From contig CBDBNG010000001.1 of assembly GCA_965207995.1 (NCBI GenBank), positions 186,001-250,000 of the forward strand: a stretch of DNA of 64,000 nt, written 5' to 3'. The DNA comes from DAOUKH01 sp965207995 (GTDB lineage Bacteria > Chloroflexota > Dehalococcoidia > SHYB01). This document shows, piece by piece, positions 27,677 through 35,010 of this stretch. The position numbers and the translations under genes were made by a program. How positions within the stretch are numbered: the first letter of the stretch is position 1; each line of letters begins with the position of its first letter. The notes under the pieces were generated by a model. It was given only the letters and a program-made list of their open reading frames with translations, did no database searches and was not told where the DNA came from.

Positions 27677-28942
27677 GTGAGCAAGTTACGCGTACAGTCC
27701 GCGGAGTTTTGGGACGAGACGGCGCTCCTCGCCGAACAGAAGCGCCAGTTCGACGTCTGCCACGGCTGCCGCCTCTGCTTCAACTTTTGTCCCGCCTTCC
27801 CCGCCCTCTTCGACGTCACCGACGCCGCCGAGGACAACGACCAACCCCTCACCCGCGAAGCGCTGCGCCCCGTCGAGGCTCAGTGCTACCAGTGCCAACT
27901 CTGTTACCTCCGCTGCCCCTACACCGAGCCCCACGACTACCAGCTCGACGTCCCCGCCCTCTTCCTCCGCGCCAACTTCATCAACGCCCGCAAGGAAGGC
28001 GTCGGCCTCGGCGACCGCCTCCTCGCCGACACCGACCGCCTCGGCGGCATGGGGTCGAAGACCGCCCCGCTGGCGAATATGGCCAACCGCATCGCCCCGC
28101 TCCGCTTCGCCGCCGAGAAGACCGTCGGCGTCCACCGCAAGGCCGCGCTGCCCCTCTTCTCGTCCCAGACCTTCGCCTCGTGGTTCGGCAAGAACCGCGA
28201 ACGGCTCCGCGCCAAGCTCAACAAGCCCACGCGCAAAGCGGCCCTCTTCTACACCTGCTACCTGAACTACTGGGGCGCCGACGCCGCCATCGCCTGCGCC
28301 GAGGTCTTCACCCACAACAACATCGACGTGATGGTCCCTAAGCAGCAGTGCTGCGGCATGCCCTTCATGGACGCGGGGCTGGAGCGGGGCGTGCAGCGGA
28401 AGATCGACGCCAACCTGCCCGAGCTTCTGGCGGCCATCGACGCCGGGTACGACATCGTCACGCCGGGGCCGTCGTGCGGCATGATGCTGCGCCGCGACTG
28501 GCCGCAGCTCCGCGAGTGCGAAGAGACGCGCCGCGTCGCCGAGCACACCTTCGACATCTGCGAGTACCTTTGGAAGCTCAAGGTCGACGGCGACCTCGAT
28601 ACCGGCTTCCAAGCGAAGCTGGGCAAGGTCGCCTACCACGCCCCATGCCACCAGCGGATGCAGTTCATCGGCAACAAGGGCGCCGACCTGATGCGCCTGG
28701 TGCCGGAGACGGAGGTCGAGGTCGTCGAGCGCTGCTCACACCACGACGGCACCTGGGGGATGAAGAAGGACTCGCATGACGTCTCCCTGCGGTACGGCAA
28801 GCGGCTTTTCGACGACATGAACGACGCCGAGGCCGACCTCTTCGTCTCCGATTGCCCCTTGGCGGCGGAGCAGATCCAGCAGGGCGCGGGCCAGCGCCCG
28901 GTGCACTCGATGGAGGCCCTCAGACAGGCCTACGGGATCTAG
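27677..28942 (+). CDS. Fe-S oxidoreductase with two 4Fe-4S motifs and CCG domains
   Basis: GlpC/HdrD-like protein of 421 aa. Two clusters are encoded by CHGCRLCFNFCP near residues 28-39 and CYQCQLCYLRCPY near residues 75-87. CCG-type cysteine motifs follow: QQCCGMPFMDAG near residue 221 and HAPCHQRMQ near residue 322. GTG start. The set rubrerythrin, this protein and DUF3501 recurs in many genomes; the likely role is to reduce the rubredoxin-less rubrerythrin, which is an inference from synteny. Confidence 0.88.
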   Translation: MSKLRVQSAEFWDETALLAEQKRQFDVCHGCRLCFNFCPAFPALFDVTDAAEDNDQPLTREALRPVEAQCYQCQLCYLRCPYTEPHDYQLDVPALFLRANFINARKEGVGLGDRLLADTDRLGGMGSKTAPLANMANRIAPLRFAAEKTVGVHRKAALPLFSSQTFASWFGKNRERLRAKLNKPTRKAALFYTCYLNYWGADAAIACAEVFTHNNIDVMVPKQQCCGMPFMDAGLERGVQRKIDANLPELLAAIDAGYDIVTPGPSCGMMLRRDWPQLRECEETRRVAEHTFDICEYLWKLKVDGDLDTGFQAKLGKVAYHAPCHQRMQFIGNKGADLMRLVPETEVEVVERCSHHDGTWGMKKDSHDVSLRYGKRLFDDMNDAEADLFVSDCPLAAEQIQQGAGQRPVHSMEALRQAYGI

Positions 28943-28945
28943 ACG

Positions 28946-29527
28946 ATGCGCAAGATCGAACGCGCCGACGTCCGGGACATCATCGAGTACGAGAAGGCCC
29001 GCGACGGCTTCCGGCGGCGAATCATCGACCTGAAGAAACGGCGCCGCGTCGGCGTGGGCCGCAACCTCACCTTCGTCTTCGAGAACCGCGACACGATGAT
29101 CTTCCAGATCCAGGAGATGATGCGCGCCGAGCGCATCGTCCACGAGGACCGGATCGCCGACGAGATCGAGGTTTACAACACGCTCATCCCCGACGAGAAC
29201 GAGCTGAGCGCCACGCTGCTCATCGAGATAACCGACCAGCGCCGCATCAAGCCCGTCCTCGACCGGCTCATGGGCCTCGACGAGCCGGAACGCGTCTGGC
29301 TCCAATTCGGCGGGGAGCGCGTCTACGCCGCATTCGAAGAGGGGCGCAGCAACGAGGAGAAGATCAGCGCCGTCCACTTCGTGCGCTTCCCCTTCACCGA
29401 GGGACAAGCGCGGCGCTTCCGCTCCGGCGAGGACGCGGCCTACCTCTGCATCGACCACCCCAACTACAAGCGGCGTGCCAAGATCGCCCCCGAGGTGCGC
29501 ACGAGCCTCGAAGAGGACCTCGCCTGA
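28946..29527 (+). CDS. DUF3501 family protein
   Basis: Soluble protein of 193 aa starting MRKIERADVRDIIEYEKARD, with the conserved RRVGVGRNLTFVFENRDTM near residues 33-51 and IQEMMRAERI. DUF3501 genes typically follow a CCG-type Fe-S oxidoreductase, as here (three bases apart). No catalytic role is established. It ends sixteen bases before the convergent membrane-protein gene. Confidence 0.88.
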   Translation: MRKIERADVRDIIEYEKARDGFRRRIIDLKKRRRVGVGRNLTFVFENRDTMIFQIQEMMRAERIVHEDRIADEIEVYNTLIPDENELSATLLIEITDQRRIKPVLDRLMGLDEPERVWLQFGGERVYAAFEEGRSNEEKISAVHFVRFPFTEGQARRFRSGEDAAYLCIDHPNYKRRAKIAPEVRTSLEEDLA

Positions 29528-29543
29528 GCCGGCGGCGTCGCCG

Positions 29544-30017
29544 CTAGATGGTGTAGAAGACGGCAATCAGGGCGAAAAGCTCGATTGCGGTCACCGTCGA
29601 GTTGACGGTGTGGACGTCGCCGAACCGGCGCCGAGCCGCCGAACGCTCGTCGCGGTCGAACGAGCCGACGCGCTCACCTAGGGAACGCAGCACCGGGGTC
29701 GTGATCCACGCGGCGATGGCCGCCATGGCCCCGACGCCGCCCAGGAGGCCGTACCGGGCCGCGAGCCGCCCGCTCACGCCGTCGCGCCAGAGCACGTACT
29801 CCAGAATGACCGTCGCGGCGATGATCGCGGCGCAAAGCAGCTTCAGCCTGTTGACCGTGGCGAGTAGCGCCCCAACAAGCTCGGCGGCGCGGTCGCGTGA
29901 GTCTTCAATCTTGAAGACCACGGGGGCCGCCGCCGAAAGGACGACGATCGCGCCTGCCCACACCCCGACTGCCGTCAGAAAGAAGACTTGGTTGGCGAAG
30001 AACGGGGCGCTGGTCAA
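29544..30017 (-). CDS. DUF4149-like membrane protein
   Basis: Protein of 157 aa with four predicted transmembrane helices (about residues 9-31, 54-71, 89-107 and 137-156), similar in layout to the DUF4149/TMEM205-like family. The start is a TTG at 30017-30015 with no obvious Shine-Dalgarno sequence, 13 bases after the stop of the AhpD-like gene, so it may depend on translation of that gene. Function unknown. Cotranscription with a peroxidase-like selenoprotein hints at membrane redox or detoxification. Confidence 0.6.
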   Translation of the reverse strand: MTSAPFFANQVFFLTAVGVWAGAIVVLSAAAPVVFKIEDSRDRAAELVGALLATVNRLKLLCAAIIAATVILEYVLWRDGVSGRLAARYGLLGGVGAMAAIAAWITTPVLRSLGERVGSFDRDERSAARRRFGDVHTVNSTVTAIELFALIAVFYTI

Positions 30018-30029
30018 GGCGTGGAGCGG

Positions 30030-30710
30030 CTAGCGGACCTCGCTGTTGTGGCTGCTGGGACGGTCGGGCTGCACCTCCGGCGCCGGAGCGTCGGTGAGGA
30101 ACGGCGTCTCGGGCAGCGACGCATCGAGACTGCGGTGCTCGGGGTCCTGGTAGACCGTCTGGGCCTGGTGGGTGTTGAAGACGAGCGGGAAGCCTTCCTT
30201 CCCGAAGATCCCGTCATCGCGTACGAGGCTGTTTCCGTTTTCGTCGACGACATCCTCGCCTATCGAGGAGAGGAAGTTGTGGGCGCCGCCGTAGGCCAAG
30301 AGGATGTAACCGATCTCGCAAATTTCTGCGTCGGAGAAATGCTGCTGGAGCTCCTTCATGAACTCGTCGGTCACGCCTTGGGGGTTGTACTTGACGAGGT
30401 CTGCGTAGCGAAGGGCCATCTTCTCCCGCTCGGAGAGGTCCGAGTTTTCGTAGTCGACGACCTTGGCGACCTTGGCGTTGGTGAGTCCTGCCTGCTGACC
30501 CTCAGCAGTGCGGGTGATCTTTCACTGGCGGCAGTTGGCGAGATAGGCGGACCTCACTCTGATCATCTCGCGGAGCTGCCCGTCGAGTTGGCCGTGGTCC
30601 CAGATCGCTTGGATCAGACCGAGGAAGGCCATGCTGATGGGTGCGGGCAGGGCGGAGTGGTCGATGCGGGCGGTGAAGCGCGGCAGGGCTTGGGTCGGAG
30701 TCTGCGTCAT
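30030..30710 (-). CDS. AhpD-like carboxymuconolactone decarboxylase family selenoprotein (in-frame TGA)
   Basis: The frame reads from ATG 30710 through a TGA at 30524-30522 and stays open to 30030, 226 aa. The TGA is codon 63 in ANCRQ-U-KITR, so Cys60-x-x-Sec63 replaces the CxxC redox pair of AhpD-like proteins. Flanks are collinear: REMIRVRSAYLANC before, and TNAKVAKVVDYENSDLSERE and MALRYADLV after, both typical of the family. A perfect hairpin 13 bases after the TGA suits a bacterial SECIS. Strong promoter and GGGAGG site upstream. Without Sec insertion only a 62-aa stub would form. Predicted thiol/selenol peroxidase-type activity. Confidence 0.85.
30492..30508 (-). promoter_or_regulatory. 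candidate bacterial SECIS element
   Basis: CTGCTGA-GGG-TCAGCAG on the minus strand: seven perfect pairs with a G-only apical loop. The stem begins 13 bases and the loop 20 bases after the TGA, within the spacing usual for SelB-recognised bSECIS. It is inside the coding frame, as in bacteria. Confidence 0.75.
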
Positions 30711-30737
30711 TGCGGCCTCCCTCTTGAAGGTGGGGCA

Positions 30738-30766
30738 ACTATCCGTGAAGCGTGAAGGTGTGTCAA
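30738..30766 (-). promoter_or_regulatory. promoter of the selenoprotein operon
   Basis: TTGACA at 30766-30761, 17-base spacer, GATAGT at 30743-30738; start predicted near 30731, followed by GGGAGG and the ATG at 30710. Confidence 0.7.
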
Positions 30767-31035
30767 GCGCGAAGGAGCCTTCCGCGGTCGTAACTTTGGT
30801 GAAACAGACCTTAAACGCCGATGAAACAGAAACGTAATCGCCGTGTCACGCGGGGCGCCGCGGCGGCGGCTAGCATCGGGTCTGTACAGCGGAACAGCAG
30901 CGGGCCATCGAGCCGCACACCGATAACGAAGCCGAGGGGTGGTTGCCGAACAGGGCCGCCCCTCGCACAATTTCGGGCCGTTAACCGGCCGTCGTGTATA
31001 CTCACCGCCGATTTCTCCTGGAAGGCGGTGCAGCG

Positions 31036-31419
31036 ATGCCCACGCTCGCCGAGCTAGCCGACAAGACACAGTCCTCCGCCGAGCTGTTCATGACCACGCA
31101 GAGGCCGGCGGGCCGGACCGCGACCTTCCCCCTCTGGTTCGTCCACGACGGCGAGCGTCTCTACGCACTCACGGCGGACTCGTCGTCCGAGGTCTGGGAC
31201 GTGCGGGCGAGCAACCGGGTGATGGTGGCCATCGGCGCCCCCGACAGCGAAGACCGCCTGCCGATGCAGGCCGACGTCATGGAAGGCGACGAGTGGGTGT
31301 CGCAGATGGTCCCGCTTCTAGAGAAGAAGTACGGCGCCGACCACACCGAGCGCATGGCCCGCACCGCCGCCGCCGCCAACGCCGGCGGCCACGTCATCAT
31401 CAAGTTCAAGCCCCTGTAG
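31036..31419 (+). CDS. pyridoxamine-5'-phosphate-oxidase-like (PPOX) fold protein
   Basis: Split beta-barrel flavin- or F420-binding protein of 127 aa. TFPLWFVHDGERLYALTAD and AIGAPDSEDRLPMQADVM are the strand pair of the barrel, and a helical segment with the KKYGAD motif leads to the final strand HVIIKFKP. The ATG at 31036 fits better than the upstream frame opening because GGAGGCGG-like purines precede it. The ligand (FMN, F420 or heme) is unknown. Confidence 0.75.
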   Translation: MPTLAELADKTQSSAELFMTTQRPAGRTATFPLWFVHDGERLYALTADSSSEVWDVRASNRVMVAIGAPDSEDRLPMQADVMEGDEWVSQMVPLLEKKYGADHTERMARTAAAANAGGHVIIKFKPL

Positions 31420-31466
31420 GCGGGGCCAAGCGCAGGTCGGCACGAGCAGTTGACGCCTCCCCCACG

Positions 31467-31802
31467 CTATTCGACGAGCAGGGCGTCGATAGTGGTGCCG
31501 AGCGCACCGGCGATTCGGGCTAGGGCAGATGCGGAGCCCCGTTTGCGGCCACGCTCGATTTCGGAAAGGTAGCTCACGGCGACTCCTGTCTTGTCAGACA
31601 GTTGCCGGAGCGTGACGCCGCGGTGTTTTCGGAAGGCGAGCATGGGGCTCTCTCCGTCCATGACGGTGAGAGCTACCGAGTGAGGGATCCGTACGCCATC
31701 GTCGGCATCGACGGCAGCCAGCCTGTCTTCGAGTTCGTCACGGCGCTGCACCAAGGCGTCGTACTCACTCCGGGTTAGCGTAACGGTCTTCTCACGAACC
31801 AT
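31467..31802 (-). CDS. XRE-family HTH antitoxin
   Basis: DNA-binding protein of 111 aa. The N-terminal 45 residues form a coiled helix (LTRSEYDALVQRRDELEDRLAAV) and the C-terminal HTH_3 domain reads LRQLSDKTGVAVSYLSEIERGRK near residues 64-86. Toxin-first operons with RelE/HigB toxins carry this kind of antitoxin. Its start overlaps the end of the toxin remnant directly upstream, so it is a surviving antitoxin or orphan regulator. Confidence 0.8.
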   Translation of the reverse strand: MVREKTVTLTRSEYDALVQRRDELEDRLAAVDADDGVRIPHSVALTVMDGESPMLAFRKHRGVTLRQLSDKTGVAVSYLSEIERGRKRGSASALARIAGALGTTIDALLVE

Positions 31803-31965
31803 GGGCCTCTCTCCTATGCCGAATCCGCAGGATGATCATCCTTGCATCTTCGATCCGTTCAATGCCGAAGATTCCGCGATGACTCCCCACCCTCAATCTT
31901 CTGTAGTTGCCTCCACTCAGCGTAGTCACTTGCCAGGACTCCGGTCGCGAGCACCGCTCCAGATG
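31792..31965 (-). pseudogene. truncated RelE/HigB-type toxin remnant
   Basis: In-frame tail of a RelE-fold toxin: LSGGNYRRLRVGSHRGIF, then IERIEDARMIILRIRHRREA before the stop at 31794-31792. The C-terminal block (RLRVG..R..., IED, ILRIRHRRE) is the RelE/ParE signature. The N-terminal third is missing, because the frame runs straight back into the ankyrin gene stop TAG, so there is no start codon. The stop overlaps the antitoxin start by eleven bases, the normal toxin-antitoxin junction. Likely cut by rearrangement that brought in the ankyrin gene. Confidence 0.65.
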
Positions 31966-32949
31966 CTATTCGCCGGACTTCGCGCCTCGGGCGCTCAGGT
32001 ACTCCTTGAGGAAGGCCCGGTTCTCCTTGAACTCGGCCAGGTCTTCCGCGGCGACGAAGGGGTTGTCCGTGTCGGCGGCGTCGATGGGGGTCGTCCCGAC
32101 GACGTTCTTGGCATTCACGTCCGCGCCAGACTCCACTAGGAAGACGGCCATGTCCTTGACGCCGAAGAACACCGCCCATTCGAGCGGCGACCCCCCGTAG
32201 TCGTCCCGCGCTCGTATGTCGATGTCTGCGCCATTTTCCAGGAGGATGCTCACCAACTCTCGGTTGTTCTTCAGCACGGCGATGTGCAAGGCGGATGCCC
32301 CGGCGAAGGGGATGCCGGCAGGAACGAACGACTCGTCCGGGTCGATGCCGGACTCCAAGTGCTCCCGTACGGCGTCCGGGTCGTCCCGATCGATGGCGTC
32401 GAGCAAGGAAATACGAGCTTGGCCGGACTTGCCGCCATTGGCGCGGAGGAACTCCTTGAGGAAGGCCCGACCCTCGTTGAGCGTTTCGAGCTTCTCCCCG
32501 GAGACAAAAGAGTTATCGGCGCCGGCGGCGTCGATGGGCGTCGTCCCGATGGCGTTCTTGGCGTTCACGTCCGCACCCGACTCGACGAGGAACACGCCCA
32601 TGTCCTTGATCCCGAAGAAGACCGCCCACTCAAGCGGCGGCCCGGCGAACTGGTCTTTCGCCCTGATATCGATGTCCGCGCCGTTGTCGAGGAGGATCTG
32701 CGCGATCTCCCTGCTGTTGCTGAGAACCGCCGTGTGGAGGGCGGATGCCCCCTCGAAAGGAACGCCCGGCGGAATGAAGGTCTCGTTTGGGTTCGTCCCG
32801 AACTCCATGTGCTCTCGGACGACCTCCGCTTTCCCTTGGTCGATGGCGTCCAGCAGCGGTGGGCTGGGAGGCTTGGGCCCGCAGGCGACCACCGCCAACA
32901 GCATGACGGTGACGAGGCTCAGCACTCCTACGGCCACTCTCGCGAGCAT
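31966..32949 (-). CDS. ankyrin-repeat lipoprotein with internal duplication
   Basis: Secreted lipoprotein of 327 aa: signal peptide and lipobox LAVVAC near residue 23, then two homologous halves of about 145 residues each. Each half has ankyrin motifs such as GASALHTAVLSNSREIAQIL (first) and GASALHIAVLKNNRELVSIL (second), then GADVNAKN and GTTPIDAA. The two halves are so similar at DNA level (compare 32030-32400 with 32450-32850) that a recent tandem duplication is likely. Probably binds proteins at the cell surface. Confidence 0.88.
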   Translation of the reverse strand: MLARVAVGVLSLVTVMLLAVVACGPKPPSPPLLDAIDQGKAEVVREHMEFGTNPNETFIPPGVPFEGASALHTAVLSNSREIAQILLDNGADIDIRAKDQFAGPPLEWAVFFGIKDMGVFLVESGADVNAKNAIGTTPIDAAGADNSFVSGEKLETLNEGRAFLKEFLRANGGKSGQARISLLDAIDRDDPDAVREHLESGIDPDESFVPAGIPFAGASALHIAVLKNNRELVSILLENGADIDIRARDDYGGSPLEWAVFFGVKDMAVFLVESGADVNAKNVVGTTPIDAADTDNPFVAAEDLAEFKENRAFLKEYLSARGAKSGE

Positions 32950-32988
32950 GGAAATCCCCCTCTCTTCGCGTCAGGAAGTGCGGCGCGC

Positions 32989-33936
32989 CTAGAAGGCTGC
33001 GGTCGGGTTCACCGGCGAGCCGGTGCCGTTGGGGACCCGCAATGGACTCACGTTCATCATGAACTCGTAGCGTCCCAGCCGCGCGCAGGTCTCGGACAAG
33101 GCTTCGAGGTCGCAGTTGTCGATGAGCCAGAGTCCGATGGCGACGATGCCCACTTGGTGAATCGGCATGGGGACCCGCTCGTAGCCGCCGGGGTAGGCGT
33201 CCTGGGCGCTGTCCGACCCCAGCATGGCGACGCCGCGTTCGTGGAGCCAGGGCAGGCAGGCGGCGTGGAGCCCGGCGCGGGCCTGGAAGTGGTCAGCCGT
33301 CGGCCCCTGCTCGTTGCGTTGGCGCAGACAGCCGACGCGGGTCAGAAGGATGTCGCCGGGCCCGACCTCGACGCCCTGGGCGCGTTCCGCCGCCTCGAGG
33401 TCTTCGGGGAAGACGAACGACCCTGGCTCGAGCCAGTCGACGCCGCGCAGGCGCGGAATGTCCATCAGGACGCCGCGGCTGACCACGCCGTCCTTCAGGA
33501 CGTCGATCGACTGCTTGGTGGCGCCCTCGCGGGTCGTCACCGCGTCCGAGGAGAGGCCGTTGTACATCCGGCCGTTCCAGAAGAAGTGAGCCAGGCTGTC
33601 GATGTGGGTCACGGTGAGGCCGTGAAAGGCGATGCCGATGAAATCGCTCGACATCTGCATCACGCCGGGCTCGCCGTTGCCTGCCGTCCAGGGTTCGCCC
33701 GTGCCGGTCATGAAGTGGACCAACGGGTTGGTGACGTCGGGCTCCATGACCTTGGAGAGCGGCCGCCCACAGCTGACGGTGATGCCTTCGCGCACCAGCG
33801 CGGCGGCGCGTTTGCGCGTCTCCGGCGTGATGTGGTTGACCGCGCCGAGCTCGTCGTCGCCGCCCCAGCGCCCCCAGTTGCTGCACGACTCGAAGTAGCC
33901 GAGGACCTCTTCTTCGGAGGGGATGGTCGGCGGCAT
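32989..33936 (-). CDS. cyclase family protein (kynurenine-formamidase-like)
   Basis: Metal-dependent hydrolase of 315 aa in the PF04199 family. The metal-binding motif appears as THIDSLAHFF near residue 105, with VGPGDILLTRVG and the C-terminal GSDSAQD segments also conserved. Members hydrolyse formamides, lactones or isatin. ATG 33936-33934 is chosen over the longer frame because family N termini begin near IPSEEEVL. Followed on the same strand by the ankyrin gene and preceded by the LLM oxidoreductase gene. Confidence 0.85.
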   Translation of the reverse strand: MPPTIPSEEEVLGYFESCSNWGRWGGDDELGAVNHITPETRKRAAALVREGITVSCGRPLSKVMEPDVTNPLVHFMTGTGEPWTAGNGEPGVMQMSSDFIGIAFHGLTVTHIDSLAHFFWNGRMYNGLSSDAVTTREGATKQSIDVLKDGVVSRGVLMDIPRLRGVDWLEPGSFVFPEDLEAAERAQGVEVGPGDILLTRVGCLRQRNEQGPTADHFQARAGLHAACLPWLHERGVAMLGSDSAQDAYPGGYERVPMPIHQVGIVAIGLWLIDNCDLEALSETCARLGRYEFMMNVSPLRVPNGTGSPVNPTAAF

Positions 33937-33973
33937 GGTCGGTCTCCTCTTAACGCGAAGGAGGTCGGCGGCG

Positions 33974-34876
33974 CTAGTCGAGCTTGGCGATGATCTCCTC
34001 GCCGGTCCGCTGCATGAAGTCTTGGACGTACTGCACGGAGAGCCGTCCCTCGGGTGGCCACGGCGGCGACACCACGACGCGGTGGGCTCCCGCATCTCGC
34101 GCGGCCTTCACCATGTCGAGGGTTGCTCCTGCGCCCGCCGCTGGACTGCCCACGGTGATCTCGAAGGGAAGGTGGTCGCGGCCCGCCTGCTTGCGCAGCT
34201 CGGCGAGCTGCTCGGCGCGTTGCCTGATGCTCTCGGTGTCGTGTCCGCCGGCGCCGATCCAACCGTCGCCGAGCCGGGCCGCGCGGCGCATCGCGGGAGC
34301 AGTCTCACCGCCGATATGGATGGGGATGCCGGGCTTCTGCGCCGACTTCGGCCAGAACCGTACCGGGTTGAAGTCATAGTGCTCGCCGTGGTGCTCGATG
34401 GTCTCTTCGGACCAGAGCTTGCGCCAGATCTCGATGATCTCGTCGGTGCGCTTGCCGCGGGTGTGCCACTCCTGGCCCGCGATCTCGAACTCCTCCTTCA
34501 GCCAGCCGACACCGCCGCCGATGATGAGGCGGCCGCCGGAGAGGCGGTCGAGCGTGGTCACCGCCCGGGCCGTCACGATCGGGTCGCGCAGCGGGATGAT
34601 GAAGACATTCGTGGCGAGCCGGATCTTGCTGGTGCGGGCCGCGATGTACGACAGCGACACCCACACGTCGTAGAGCTGGGTGTCGGGGTTGATCGGCGGG
34701 ACGCCGTCGGCGGAGTAGGGATAGGTGGGCGGGATTTCCGTCGGGAAGATCAGATGCTCCTGCATCCAAATTGACTCGAAGCCGCACTCGTCGGCCTTCT
34801 CGCACACCGCGGCCCACGACCGCGGCCCCAGGCCAAACAAGGGATAGCCGATCTTGACGTCCGCGTCCTCAGACAT
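33974..34876 (-). CDS. LLM-class F420-dependent oxidoreductase
   Basis: TIM-barrel flavin/F420 enzyme of 300 aa. It begins VKIGYPLFGLGPRSWAAV and contains FESIWMQEHLIFP, ARTSKIRLATNVFIIPLRDP, RLIIGGGVGWLKEEFE and IPIHIGGETAPAMRRAARLGDGW, the standard LLM order. Many members use F420 as hydride carrier. The substrate is unknown. Thirty-seven bases upstream of the cyclase start, so the pair is probably an operon for degradation of a small organic compound. Confidence 0.88.
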   Translation of the reverse strand: MSEDADVKIGYPLFGLGPRSWAAVCEKADECGFESIWMQEHLIFPTEIPPTYPYSADGVPPINPDTQLYDVWVSLSYIAARTSKIRLATNVFIIPLRDPIVTARAVTTLDRLSGGRLIIGGGVGWLKEEFEIAGQEWHTRGKRTDEIIEIWRKLWSEETIEHHGEHYDFNPVRFWPKSAQKPGIPIHIGGETAPAMRRAARLGDGWIGAGGHDTESIRQRAEQLAELRKQAGRDHLPFEITVGSPAAGAGATLDMVKAARDAGAHRVVVSPPWPPEGRLSVQYVQDFMQRTGEEIIAKLD

Positions 34877-35010
34877 CGCCGCCTCCAGAGAGAGAACATG
34901 ACGCCGCGGGCGGGACCGGCCCTCCAGAAGGGGCCCCGCGCAGGGCGGCGCAAGCATACAAGACCGCCCCAGGGGTGTCTAGAAACGGGACTGGACCGAG
35001 CGACGTAGGG

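Noticed and set aside
30522..30710. Separate 62-aa protein and a 129-aa protein (30030-30419), or a pseudogene with a nonsense mutation
   Set aside because: Frame, family homology on both sides, C-x-x-TGA context and a hairpin at SECIS spacing favour selenocysteine readthrough.
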